DNA from: Chitinophagales bacterium
GTDB taxonomy: Bacteria; Bacteroidota; Bacteroidia; Chitinophagales; LD1
DNA: 64,000 bases
Direction of reading: 5' to 3'
NCBI GenBank assembly: GCA_026129525.1
Contig: JAHCHW010000004.1
Location: 62,001-126,000 of the forward strand
Both the position numbers and the translations under genes were made by a program. Below the pieces are notes generated by a model. That model searched no databases and had not been told where the DNA came from. It saw only the letters and a program-made list of their open reading frames with translations. Positions 54,096 through 63,658 of this stretch are shown in pieces. Numbering within the stretch: position 1 is the stretch's first letter; the number at the start of each line of letters is the position of its first letter.

Positions 54096-54327
54096 GCTCG
54101 GGAATGGAAAACATCGTAGTTGGAAATAAACCGTAAGCAGAACGTTGATGCCCGTGCAGATGCTTCCGTTAATATCTGACTCGGCAGTTACATAGTAAGT
54201 AATGGAATGGCTGATGAGCTTTCACCTGGTGGGATTGGCACAACTGCTGCAACTTAAAAACTGCATGGTAGGATCTCCACACATATTTGCGCTGCCGTAA
54301 TTTGACATGTCTAGTTGAATGCTCGCC
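54096..54327 (-). pseudogene. Frame-shattered link between the giant protein and its sorting domain
   Basis: On the minus strand, pieces in different frames read as MCGDPTMQFLSCSSCANPT, then SITYYVTAESDINGSICTGI and VYF, then PFPSM and finally NDGSND: the usual order of a C-terminal TYYV-type domain and the start of a type B domain. At least four or five single-base changes of frame are needed within 250 bases. This is either real decay or poor consensus in a repetitive region. Confidence 0.65.
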
Positions 54328-57300
54328 CTAAATCCATTTCGGCTGGGTTGGGGGTACGGTTACCAGCACTTCATCGGGTTCGGTAATAACAAGCGATCCG
54401 TTATCGGTGCAGCCGTTGGCATCGGTAACCGTGTAGTTGTAATTACCCGCAGTTAAAGAGTTGAATGCCCCGCTGTTATTGGAAGAACTATTTAATGAGA
54501 AAGAATAAGCCGGTGTTCCGCCTGTGGCAGTTATGCTTACGCTGCCATTGCCTGCATTAAAGCAACTTACGTTCTGAAAAGTAAAGCTCGATTGCAACAA
54601 AGGCGGTTCAGTGACGGTTGCATTGCCCGACACGGTGCAACCAAAATTATCGGAAACCAAAACGGTGTAATTGCCCGCGCTCAAACCCTGAAAATTGCCC
54701 GAGGTATTGGTGGCAAGCGGGTTTCCGTTCAACAAGGTGGCATAGTTGTAAGGGCTTACACCTCCACCGGCAGTAGAAGTAATACTGCCATCGGTTCCGC
54801 CAAAGCAAAGCACGTTGGTGTTATTTACGGAAAGCGAGAGCTGAATAACCGTGAGCACAGTAGTTACCATACTATCGCAGTCGAATTGATTTTGCAGCGT
54901 TACCGGGTAAGAACCGGAAACGGCAACGGTATTTCCGTTTGGTAATGTGTACGTGTTGCCCGAACAAATTGTATCAAGCACTGTAGTTGTCGAAACAGGG
55001 TGAACAGTGAGGTGAGTAATAATCACGCTATCGCAGTGGAGTGTGGTGGAAAGCGTATCGAAATAAACACCGGTGGTATTTACCGTAATTCCCGAAGGGC
55101 GCGTATATGTTTGGTTTGAGCAAATAGTATCGTACACATCGGTAACAGGCGAGGGGTTAACGGTAAGGTTAGTAATAACCGTGCTGTCGCAACCGTGCTG
55201 GTCGTACAGTAAAGCGGTGTCGCTTACAGAAACAGTGGAAGTATTCCCCAACGGAAAGGTGTAGGTAATTCCCTGGCAAATGGCAGTGTCAACAACCGTA
55301 AGGGTCGGATTATTGACCGTAATGGTTACGCTGTCTGTAGCTTGGCATAAGCCAATGAAGGTAATGTCATCCAGGGCAAAATCATTTCCGCCCAAAGTGG
55401 TGTTTTGATTTACAATACAAATATTGGCGGTGGTATTGCTGCCCGAATTCCAGATGGCATAAAACTGTTGCCACTGGCACACCGAAGCAGGCGCACTGAA
55501 GGGCGTACCCAACAAACTTCCGCTGATGGAAAACTGCAACACAGCCGGACTGCCCCCTGCCACGCTTGTTACCCAGCACGAAAAAGCATAATCGGTATTG
55601 GGCACTACATTGATGGTTTGGCACCACACATTCAATCCGGGCGTGCCGGCTCCGTTTACAATCATCATGTTTCCGCTGCCGGTGGTATGGTCGGGGCAGG
55701 GCGAAAATCCTCCGTGATAGGTGTTGGGGTTAGAGCCTACATAATATGTTCCTTCGGGTTGCAGGTTGGTGGTGTAGGTATAATTGCTGCTGAAACCTGC
55801 ATTGCCTCCGCTGAAATTTCCGTTGCCTATCAAATCGCCCGAAGCAACTTGTGTGGTTACCGTGTAAGTAGTGGTCTGCTGCGGTGTGGCAACCGGGTTG
55901 GCAACAGTGGCATTGCTTAATCCGGTGGCGGGTGTCCATGTGTAGGAATACAATCCTCCGCTGGCATTTAGCTGAACCGAACTGCCCAGGCAAACAGCGG
56001 TATCGTTGCTGACGGTAATAGCGGGAGGAACAACAGTGAGGTTGGTGGTGATAATGCTGTCGCAGCCGTTAATGGTGTTCAGGGTATCCACATACACACC
56101 GGTTGTATTTACCGTGTTTCCGCCCGGCAACTGATACACATTGCTGGGGCAAATGGTTTGTGTAACACTGTAAGCGTAAGTGGGATGCACCGTTAAGTTG
56201 GTGGTGATAATACTGTCGCAGCCGTTTACCGTGGTCAGGTTATCTACATAAGTGCCGGCAGTGGAAACAACAATGCCGCTGGGGCGGGTGTAAGTTTCGC
56301 CCTGGCAAATGGCGGCATTTACGGTTTGGTTGTAAACAGGGTTTACGGTAACGGTTACCGAATCGGTGGCGGTGCACAACTGCGCGAACGAAATATCGTC
56401 AATGGCAAAATCGTTTCCGCTGGCAATTGTGTTTTGGTTAACAATGCAAATGGTAGCGCTTGTGTTAACACCCGAATTCCATGTAGTATAAAACTGCTGC
56501 CATTGGCAATTAACACTTGGAGCCACAAACACAGAACCCAGCAAAGAACCATTTATAGAAAACTGTAATTGTGCAGGATTGCTCGCTGTAACCGTAGCCA
56601 ACCAGGTAGAAAAAGCATAGGTGGTATTGGGCAGCACGCTTACCGTTTGGCACCATATAGAAACATTAGGCGTAGTAGCTCCATTTACCAGCAACATATT
56701 GCCGCTGCCCGTAGTATGGTCGCCACAAGGTGCCATGCCTCCGTTCCATGCCTGTGCGTTGGTAGAAACCCAATACTGCCCTTCGGTAGTATTGGGCGGA
56801 GTTTTATACATGTACGAAGAAGTGAAGCCGGTGTTGCCCGCGCTGAAATCGCCATTCACAATGGCATTACCTACTTCTACCTGAGTAGAAACCGTGTATG
56901 TAGTAGTGGAAGCAGGCGAAGCCACCGGGTTGGCAATGTTCGGATTGCTGAGCCCATTGGTGGGAGTCCACGAATAAATTAAACCTCCCGTGGCATTTAA
57001 TGGCGTGGATTGCCCGTTGCAAATGCTCACATTGTTTCCCGCATCTACGTTGAACGATGCTACGGTTACATTGGTTGTAATAATACTATCGCAGCCGGTA
57101 GATGCAGGAATGGTAGATGTATAGGTGCCCGCATTGCTGGCGGTGTTTCCATCGGGCAGGGTAAGGGAACTTCCCGGACAGATGGTGATGTTTTGCGTTG
57201 TAAAAACAGGAGCAATAATGTTTACCGATAAATAGGCGGTATCGGAAATACAAGCCAAATAACGGATAAGGCGCACGTTGTAATTTCCCGCAGTATTGAA

Positions 57301-58560
57301 TACATGTGTGGGCGATAGCAGCGAAGAAACATTATTGCTTCCTGAAGCCGCATCATCAAAGTTCCACTTTACCGAATCGAGATAGGCGGTATTGCCGCTA
57401 ATAGAAAAAGTAACCGGCTGCCCGCTGCAATGCCCGCTGTAGTTAATAAGAGCAGTTGTATCAAAATAGCTTTGAATGAACGGTGGCAGCCCTAGCGTAG
57501 AATTTCTACCGAGAAGGTCAACTGCATTTTGCTGCAAATTGCAACCAACGCCTAGTGTATTCGGATTGTTGATGACACTCAGATATGGTTGATTGTATTG
57601 CGTTATGTATAGTTTGCCGTCAGGCCCCAACTGTAGCGCACCGCCCATGTATGGGTTCGCTGCCCCTCCGGCAGTTCCCACCTGTATCATCGAAGCTATA
57701 ATGGCTGCTGAATTTCCTGCCTGTAAGTTCCACTGCCATATACTTCCCCCGTTTATCTTCAATCCGTACAACACATTGTTATCGGGTGAAAATGAGACTC
57801 CGTAACACTCATTCGGGTTGCCCAAAAAAACAGGATTGGAAACTACACCTGTTGCGTTGTTAAAGTCGAGCAGTTCAAAGCCAACAGATCTCATGGCGGT
57901 TGCCAGTTTTGTTCCATCGGGCGAAGCCACCAGATACCCCCAACCGGGCCAACCTTCTACTTGCCCCACATCGGTAGTTATGGGAGCACTTACTCCGTTG
58001 CAGTTAACCAGATATGCATAGTAACGGTTGTTGTTAAAGCCATGCGCCAGTACCCATACATATAGCCCGTTGGCATGCTTAACGGCAGTAATTTTTTCTA
58101 CAGCCGGAGTAAAAAGTTGTGTGTTTTTTGTAGCAGCAATTACATCGCCCAAACCGCCATTCAGCGAAAGGTCAACTTCCGAATAACAAAAACCTCCGGA
58201 ATTACCCTGTGCCGCTACCGTAAAAACATAAAACCGGGTAGTGCTGCCCGGTTTGGGAACAATAATTGCCGATTGTGCCGAGGAAGGGTCGCCCAGCAAA
58301 CCAAAGCCGTTGGGCATAGGGGCATGGTTTCTGTTCCAAACGGTAATGCCATCGGTATAAAAAAGCAAATTGCCGTTTTTATCGCACATGGTAGCGCTGC
58401 CCTCAGCCGTAATAAGTGCTCCGTTGGTTAGCGCTACAGGCGAGCCGCTGTTAAAGTCAACTCCGGCATAGCTGCCGAAATACCAAATGTTGGTTTCGCC
58501 TTGCGTAAAACCACAGTAAGTGAGCAAAGAGAATAATGACGCTAGATAAAACTGTTTCAT
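54328..58560 (-). CDS. Giant exported propeller/PKD/SprB protein, C-terminus broken
   Basis: 1410 residues. Signal peptide about 1-20. Residues 20-390 are a propeller-like domain paralogous to the 494-residue protein at 3235. A PKD-like domain (VKWNFDDAASGSNNV...) follows, then six ICPGxxYxxP...GCDSIITTNLTV modules, two copies of a 170-residue jelly-roll-like module (each with DHTTGSGNM, WCQT, CQWQQFY and CIVNQNT) and two SprB repeats (NVLCFGGTDGS, NVSCFNAGNGS). The frame stops after VTVPPTQPKWI without a sorting domain. A T9SS type B domain is found in pieces in the next 500 bases. It looks like a cell-surface adhesin that may no longer be exported correctly. Confidence 0.8.
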   Translation of the reverse strand: MKQFYLASLFSLLTYCGFTQGETNIWYFGSYAGVDFNSGSPVALTNGALITAEGSATMCDKNGNLLFYTDGITVWNRNHAPMPNGFGLLGDPSSAQSAIIVPKPGSTTRFYVFTVAAQGNSGGFCYSEVDLSLNGGLGDVIAATKNTQLFTPAVEKITAVKHANGLYVWVLAHGFNNNRYYAYLVNCNGVSAPITTDVGQVEGWPGWGYLVASPDGTKLATAMRSVGFELLDFNNATGVVSNPVFLGNPNECYGVSFSPDNNVLYGLKINGGSIWQWNLQAGNSAAIIASMIQVGTAGGAANPYMGGALQLGPDGKLYITQYNQPYLSVINNPNTLGVGCNLQQNAVDLLGRNSTLGLPPFIQSYFDTTALINYSGHCSGQPVTFSISGNTAYLDSVKWNFDDAASGSNNVSSLLSPTHVFNTAGNYNVRLIRYLACISDTAYLSVNIIAPVFTTQNITICPGSSLTLPDGNTASNAGTYTSTIPASTGCDSIITTNVTVASFNVDAGNNVSICNGQSTPLNATGGLIYSWTPTNGLSNPNIANPVASPASTTTYTVSTQVEVGNAIVNGDFSAGNTGFTSSYMYKTPPNTTEGQYWVSTNAQAWNGGMAPCGDHTTGSGNMLLVNGATTPNVSIWCQTVSVLPNTTYAFSTWLATVTASNPAQLQFSINGSLLGSVFVAPSVNCQWQQFYTTWNSGVNTSATICIVNQNTIASGNDFAIDDISFAQLCTATDSVTVTVNPVYNQTVNAAICQGETYTRPSGIVVSTAGTYVDNLTTVNGCDSIITTNLTVHPTYAYSVTQTICPSNVYQLPGGNTVNTTGVYVDTLNTINGCDSIITTNLTVVPPAITVSNDTAVCLGSSVQLNASGGLYSYTWTPATGLSNATVANPVATPQQTTTYTVTTQVASGDLIGNGNFSGGNAGFSSNYTYTTNLQPEGTYYVGSNPNTYHGGFSPCPDHTTGSGNMMIVNGAGTPGLNVWCQTINVVPNTDYAFSCWVTSVAGGSPAVLQFSISGSLLGTPFSAPASVCQWQQFYAIWNSGSNTTANICIVNQNTTLGGNDFALDDITFIGLCQATDSVTITVNNPTLTVVDTAICQGITYTFPLGNTSTVSVSDTALLYDQHGCDSTVITNLTVNPSPVTDVYDTICSNQTYTRPSGITVNTTGVYFDTLSTTLHCDSVIITHLTVHPVSTTTVLDTICSGNTYTLPNGNTVAVSGSYPVTLQNQFDCDSMVTTVLTVIQLSLSVNNTNVLCFGGTDGSITSTAGGGVSPYNYATLLNGNPLATNTSGNFQGLSAGNYTVLVSDNFGCTVSGNATVTEPPLLQSSFTFQNVSCFNAGNGSVSITATGGTPAYSFSLNSSSNNSGAFNSLTAGNYNYTVTDANGCTDNGSLVITEPDEVLVTVPPTQPKWI

Positions 58561-58678
58561 GCAAATAGTGTCCGTCCTGTCTCAAAGATAAAAGAATGAG
58601 AAAGTTAGTTGCACTTGCTTTATGCAACACTTTTCACTTATTGTAAAAGTAGAAGGGGTAAGCATACTTGAGTAATTA

Positions 58679-59449
58679 TTAAAACCTCAAATGCTTTACG
58701 GTAAGCCCGTTGTTGATGAGTTGCCTGAGCGATTCGATACCTATTTTTAAATGCAACTCGGCAAAGTTGCCGGTTACTTTCAGGTCGCTAATTTCGGTTT
58801 TTACACCTTGCGGTACCATAGGTTGGTCGCTTACCAATAGCAGCGCTCCTGCGGGAATTTCATTTTTAAAAGCCGTAATAAAAATGGTGGCTGTTTCCAT
58901 ATCAATTGCCATAGCGCGTATTTCGCGCAGGTATTCTTTAAACTCTTCGTCCCATTCCCAAACTCTGCGGTTGGTGGTGTAAACGGTTCCCGTCCAATAA
59001 TCCTGATTTAAATCGCGAACGGTAGTTGATATGGCTTTTTGCAGAGCGAAAGCAGGGAGCGCAGGCACTTCTGCCGGATAATAATCGTTCGATGTTCCTT
59101 CGCCCCGAATAGCAGCAATTGGCAAAATAAAATCGCCCACTTCGTTTTTCTTTTTCAGCCCTCCGCATTTACCCAAAAACAAAACCGCCCGCGGGTTAAT
59201 GGCGCTCAGCAAATCCATAACAGTAGCCGCGTTGGGGCTGCCCATACCAAAGTTGATGATGGTAATGCCTTCAGCACTGGCATTTCGCATGGGGCGGTCT
59301 TCACCAACCACTTCCACCCCGTGTGTATCGGCAAACATTTGCACGTAATTATCGAAGTTGGTCAGCAAAATATATTCGCTGAAATCTTTCAACTCGCGCC
59401 CGGTATAGCGGGGCAGCCAGTTGCTTACAATTTCTTCTTTGGTTTTCAT
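58679..59449 (-). CDS. amn: AMP nucleosidase
   Basis: 256 residues, the length of the Bacteroidota enzyme (shorter than the E. coli type). The phosphorylase-like core shows INFGMGSPNAATVMDLL, FLGKCGGLKKKNEVGDFIL, GTSNDYYPAEVPALP, and RAMAIDMETATIFITAF, with LLVSDQPMVPQGVKTE near the end. It splits AMP into adenine and ribose 5-phosphate in the cytoplasm. It stands alone; the next gene on the plus strand starts 57 bases away. Confidence 0.9.
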   Translation of the reverse strand: MKTKEEIVSNWLPRYTGRELKDFSEYILLTNFDNYVQMFADTHGVEVVGEDRPMRNASAEGITIINFGMGSPNAATVMDLLSAINPRAVLFLGKCGGLKKKNEVGDFILPIAAIRGEGTSNDYYPAEVPALPAFALQKAISTTVRDLNQDYWTGTVYTTNRRVWEWDEEFKEYLREIRAMAIDMETATIFITAFKNEIPAGALLLVSDQPMVPQGVKTEISDLKVTGNFAELHLKIGIESLRQLINNGLTVKHLRF

Positions 59450-59506
59450 ATTCAGTATGTGCTCTGCTAAAATAGGAAAGTATTTACCTTGCTGCCCGTA
59501 ACGGGT

Positions 59507-59947
59507 ATGACAGAAGTAGTTTTCGGCAAGTACAAATTCCGCACAGGCGAACAGGACGGGCGCAAAGTAATTTTTGATGAAGTGCGTAAAAAGCCGGTGG
59601 CGCTAACACCTGAAGAATGGGTGCGCCAGCATATTCTGCATTACCTTATTTACGATAAGCAGTACCCAAAAAGTTTGATTGCTGTAGAAAAAAGCATTGA
59701 GATGAACGGTTTGCAAAAACGCTTTGATGTGGTGGTATTTGCTACCGATGGTTTGCCAAAAATGCTGATTGAATGCAAAGCCCCCGAAGAACTGCTCAAC
59801 GAAAAAGTGTTTGAGCAAATTGCCCGCTACAATCTGAAACTGCGTGTAAAGTATTTATGGGTAACCAACGGAAGCAATAATTTTTGCTGCGAAATAAAAG
59901 AAGGAATCAGACTGCTTGAAAAGATACCTGCGTACGCTGAATTGTAG
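59507..59947 (+). CDS. HsdR N-terminal-like (restriction-fold) protein
   Basis: 146 residues from the ATG at 59507 (a TTG six codons upstream is an alternative). It contains the type I restriction R-subunit N-terminal domain: EEWVRQHILHYLI, SLIAVEKSIEMNGLQKRFDVVVFA and MLIECKAPEELLNEKVFEQIARYN, with the D...ECK pattern of PD-(D/E)xK nucleases. It stands alone without HsdM or HsdS, and such proteins are common single genes in Bacteroidota. No restriction system is implied. Role unknown. Confidence 0.88.
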   Translation: MTEVVFGKYKFRTGEQDGRKVIFDEVRKKPVALTPEEWVRQHILHYLIYDKQYPKSLIAVEKSIEMNGLQKRFDVVVFATDGLPKMLIECKAPEELLNEKVFEQIARYNLKLRVKYLWVTNGSNNFCCEIKEGIRLLEKIPAYAEL

Positions 59948-60034
59948 TTTGCTTTTTTTTGAGGCGTAACAAGCCTTGGTGCCCACAATTAAAAAATTAG
60001 TTTCGCCTTCCTAATTTTTAAACCCCGTTGAACA

Positions 60035-60997
60035 ATGGCTCCTGTAAAGGAAAATGTAAACAAAGTTGAACTGCATTATTTTTTTGCCGATGAATCGCAT
60101 AGCATGAACGCGCTAATACGCAACAAGTGCGAAAGCTACCTACTCGGTATTTTCAAGGAAATTTCATCGGTGCTCAATGCCCGCCTGCTTACCGAAAGTG
60201 AGGCATTTACCGAAGGCGGCTTGCGCGAAAAATTTTTGCTGCGCGGCAAGCACGAACATTTGTGCTCGTTTGCGGCTTCGGTGTTTCATTACATTCTTCC
60301 GCTCGAAGTAGATATTGAAAAGGTGGTGAGCGAGGAAAACAAACAATCCGCCAAACAAAGTATTGAACAACTCCGCAAAGAGTTGAAGGAATACGAACAC
60401 GACAAAAATTTTAAAATCAACATGGAGAATGCCGCTGCATTGTTTGCGGGCAATCTTAAAATCATCAAACTTAAATCAAACTTCTTCCGCCATTTAAGCA
60501 ACAGCGAAAAAGTTACAAAGCTGTCGGTACAGTTGCTGAATGCCGATGGCACACACTCGGGCAAAGCCAATGTGGTAAACCGCAAGCGCTTTAGCACGTA
60601 CATGCTGGTAGCCGATACCCTGAAACCCGAAACCGATGAAGCCGCCATGATTGAAATTGTTTCACCGGTGCTTAAAACCGGCAGCTACAAATGGAAAGGC
60701 GTTTACGTGCAAAAAGGCAAAACCATTAATTTTTCCATGAAGGATGTTGCTTTTAAAGAAGAAGTAATCAACCAAAGCATTCCTTTTAAAAACGGAACCC
60801 GTATTGAATGTGTACTCGAAAGCACGCGCAAAATGAACGAGTTTGGCGAAGTAGTGGTTACCGGTTATTCGGTGCTTACCGTTTCTAAAAAGCTCGATGG
60901 CGAATCGGTTACCGAAACTCCGCAAGGAAAAGTGGTACGCAAAAAGAAAGAAGTGGAAATGCAGCAACTGGATTTATTCGGCAGTTTGTTTCAGTAG
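60035..60997 (+). CDS. Conserved hypothetical protein with C-terminal beta-clamp-binding motif
   Basis: 320 residues without signal peptide. The N-terminal half is helical and charged (LHYFFADESHSMNALIRNKC; IEQLRKELKEYEHDKNFKI), the second half is strand-rich (YKWKGVYVQKGKTINFSMKD). The last residues read QQLDLFGSLFQ, where QLDLF is the standard DNA-sliding-clamp-binding pentapeptide (QL[S/D]LF). This suggests a link to DNA replication or repair. No domain is recognised. The start MAPVKENVNKVELHYFF is good, and the next gene is unrelated (PEP synthase). Confidence 0.7.
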   Translation: MAPVKENVNKVELHYFFADESHSMNALIRNKCESYLLGIFKEISSVLNARLLTESEAFTEGGLREKFLLRGKHEHLCSFAASVFHYILPLEVDIEKVVSEENKQSAKQSIEQLRKELKEYEHDKNFKINMENAAALFAGNLKIIKLKSNFFRHLSNSEKVTKLSVQLLNADGTHSGKANVVNRKRFSTYMLVADTLKPETDEAAMIEIVSPVLKTGSYKWKGVYVQKGKTINFSMKDVAFKEEVINQSIPFKNGTRIECVLESTRKMNEFGEVVVTGYSVLTVSKKLDGESVTETPQGKVVRKKKEVEMQQLDLFGSLFQ

Positions 60998-61146
60998 TGG
61001 AGAATACTCCGGGAGCACAAACATTTTCCTATCGGCAACTACCTGCTTATTGGTACAGAAGCCGCCAACCTTTACATGCGAGAAAAACTGTTGTTCTACT
61101 CTGAAAGAGTTGCACGCGTATAGAGATATGCTGTCCTATAAGCCCG

Positions 61147-61163
61147 CGACCCCAACGGGGTCG
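61147..61163. repeat. Short perfect hairpin
   Basis: CGACCCC (61147-61153), AAC and GGGGTCG (61157-61163). This kind of GACCCC-GGGGTC hairpin is common between Bacteroidota genes. It lies in the 267-base spacer between the clamp-motif gene and ppsA, where I see nothing else; no T-run follows. Confidence 0.55.
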
Positions 61164-61264
61164 AACCTCTCTTATCAACCTGATAAAAATTTCCCTTTTT
61201 GCTGACCTTCCTCATAGTCGCTTGCCGGTGTGGCTTTCATCTTCGCCTGCAATTCAGCGACCAC

Positions 61265-63640
61265 ATGGTGTTTACAATTCCTTTTTCAAAACTCAGTTTA
61301 AACGATTTGCCAGAAGCGGGCGGAAAGAATGCTTCGTTAGGAGAAATGCTTAGCAGGCTTACCGGTGCAGGTGTTCGTGTACCCGATGGCTTTGCCGTTA
61401 CGGCAAGCGCTTACCGGTTTTTTCTGGCAAGCAATCAGTTGGAAGATAAACTGCGAAATGTGCTCTCAAACTTAGATACCGAACACCTCAGCAATTTACC
61501 GGCAGTGGCAAAGGTGTGCCGCGAGCTGATAGCATCGGCATCAATGCCCGAACAACTTCGTGCCGCGATTGCAACAGCCTATAATACATTATCACAGAAC
61601 TCTGCTTCATTTTCTGTGGCAGTACGCAGCAGCGCCACTGCCGAAGATTTGCCTACCGCAAGTTTTGCCGGGCAGCACGACTCATTTCTGAACATCAGCG
61701 GAGCCGAAGCGGTTATTGAAGCCTGCCACCGCTGCTATGTTTCCTTGTTCAACGACCGCGCCATTAAATACCGTATTGATAACGGATTCGATCACCTGCA
61801 CGTAGCGCTTTCCTGCGGAGTGCAAAAAATGGTACGGGCTGATTCAGGCGCAGCAGGAGTGGCTTTTACTCTCGATCCGGAAAGTGGTTTCAGAGATGTG
61901 GTGTACATAACCGGTGCATGGGGCTTGGGCGAAAATGTTGTGCAGGGGGCGGTTACGCCTGATGAATGGATTGTGTTTAAACCTACCTTGCGAAAAGGAT
62001 TCGATGCCATTGTAAAAAAGCGCGTGGGGGCAAAAGAAAAAACAATGGTGTATGCCGACTCACCGGGCAACAGTACAAAAAATTTGGACACAACTCCCGA
62101 AAATCGAAACCGGTTTGTACTCAGTAATTCGGAAGTGCACCAACTTGCTGCGTGGTGCGATGCCATTGAAGTACATTATGGGCAACCTATGGATGTGGAG
62201 TGGGCAAAAGATGGCGAAGAAGGCAAAATATACATTGTGCAGGCACGCCCTGAAACCGTAAAAAGCCGCACCGCAGGCAATGTGGCTAAAACTTTTTTGC
62301 TGAAAGAAAAAGGAGAGGAGTTGTGCCGCGGTATTGCCGTTGGAAAAAGTATTGTAAGCGGCAACGCCCGCATCGTACGCTCGCTGAACGATGCCGCACG
62401 CTTAGAGAAAGGCGACATTATAGTAGCTGATATTACCAACCCCGACTGGAACGCGCTGCTTAAAAAAGCGGTTTGCATTGTTACCAACAAAGGCGGCAGA
62501 ACAAGCCACGCTTCTATTGTTGCGCGCGAATTGGGAATACCTGCCGTTGTCGGCACCGGCAACGCCACCACCGCCATACAGGACGGGCAGTTAATAACCG
62601 TAAGTTGTGCCGAAGCGGAAGTGGGAAAGGTGTACAACGGAAAATTAGAATGGACGGAAACTTCCGTTACACTCAACAACATTCCCGAAACCCGCACGGC
62701 TTCCATGTTTATATTGGCTAATCCCGACCGCGCTTTCGAGCTATCGTTTTACCCGAACAAAGGCGTGGGTTTGTTGCGAATGGAGTTTATTATCAATAAC
62801 ACCATAGCCGTGCACCCAATGGCATTGGTAAAATTTGAACAATTGCCCGATGGCGATGACAAAGCCGCCATTGCTTCTCTCACTTCCCAATATCCCGATA
62901 AGAAGAATTACTTCATCGAAAAACTTTCGCGCTCGGTGGCGCAGGTAGCTGCCGCTTTTTATCCGAACGATGTAATTGTGCGCATGAGCGATTTTAAAAC
63001 CAACGAGTACGCTTCTTTGCTGGGTGGCAAATTTTTTGAGCCGGAAGAAGAAAACCCCATGATTGGTTTCCGGGGCGCTTCGCGCTATTACAACGAGCGA
63101 TACCGCGAAGGCTTTCGCTTAGAATGTGAGGCAATGAAAGCCGTTCGCGAAAAAATGGGAATGACCAACATAAAACTGATGATTCCTTTTTGCAGAACGG
63201 TAGAAGAAGGAAAGAAAGTAGTGCAGTTAATGGAAGAGTTCGGACTTAAACGCGGTGATAACGGACTCGAAATTTATGTAATGGTCGAAATACCGAGCAA
63301 TGTGCTGCTGGCGGAAGAGTTTGCCAAAGTGTTCGATGGATTTTCCATCGGCTCAAACGACCTTACACAACTTACGCTCGGCATTGACCGCGACTCCAAC
63401 ATCATCAGCAATATTTTCAGCGAGCGCAACCCTGCTGCTATGTGGATGTTTGCCACGGCTATTCAAAAAGCAAAAGCGGCAGGCGTAAAAATTGGTTTGT
63501 GCGGACAAGCCCCCAGCGATTATCCTGAGTTTGCCCGCTTTTTGGTCAACGAAGGAATTGATAGCATTTCCTTTAACCCCGATGCCATGCTGAAAGGCAT
63601 CGAAAATATTTACGAAGCCGAAAAGCAACTTATTTCTTAA
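61265..63640 (+). CDS. ppsA: Phosphoenolpyruvate synthase
   Basis: 791 residues from the ATG at 61265, matching the family length of about 790; the frame upstream is unrelated. The ATP-binding domain shows SLNDLPEAGGKNASLGEML and AVRSSATAEDLPTASFAGQ; the phospho-His domain has TNKGGRTSHASIVAREL (His); the PEP domain ends with GLCGQAPSDYPEF (Cys near residue 745). PpsA makes PEP from pyruvate and ATP for gluconeogenesis, opposite in sense to the glycolytic enolase step. The SDR gene follows 18 bases later, on the same strand. Confidence 0.95.
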   Translation: MVFTIPFSKLSLNDLPEAGGKNASLGEMLSRLTGAGVRVPDGFAVTASAYRFFLASNQLEDKLRNVLSNLDTEHLSNLPAVAKVCRELIASASMPEQLRAAIATAYNTLSQNSASFSVAVRSSATAEDLPTASFAGQHDSFLNISGAEAVIEACHRCYVSLFNDRAIKYRIDNGFDHLHVALSCGVQKMVRADSGAAGVAFTLDPESGFRDVVYITGAWGLGENVVQGAVTPDEWIVFKPTLRKGFDAIVKKRVGAKEKTMVYADSPGNSTKNLDTTPENRNRFVLSNSEVHQLAAWCDAIEVHYGQPMDVEWAKDGEEGKIYIVQARPETVKSRTAGNVAKTFLLKEKGEELCRGIAVGKSIVSGNARIVRSLNDAARLEKGDIIVADITNPDWNALLKKAVCIVTNKGGRTSHASIVARELGIPAVVGTGNATTAIQDGQLITVSCAEAEVGKVYNGKLEWTETSVTLNNIPETRTASMFILANPDRAFELSFYPNKGVGLLRMEFIINNTIAVHPMALVKFEQLPDGDDKAAIASLTSQYPDKKNYFIEKLSRSVAQVAAAFYPNDVIVRMSDFKTNEYASLLGGKFFEPEEENPMIGFRGASRYYNERYREGFRLECEAMKAVREKMGMTNIKLMIPFCRTVEEGKKVVQLMEEFGLKRGDNGLEIYVMVEIPSNVLLAEEFAKVFDGFSIGSNDLTQLTLGIDRDSNIISNIFSERNPAAMWMFATAIQKAKAAGVKIGLCGQAPSDYPEFARFLVNEGIDSISFNPDAMLKGIENIYEAEKQLIS

Positions 63641-63658
63641 CCACTTAAATCCATAGAT

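Noticed and set aside
59507-59947. Type I restriction system
   Set aside because: Only an HsdR N-terminal-like domain is present, with no motor, HsdM or HsdS gene; it is a stand-alone protein.
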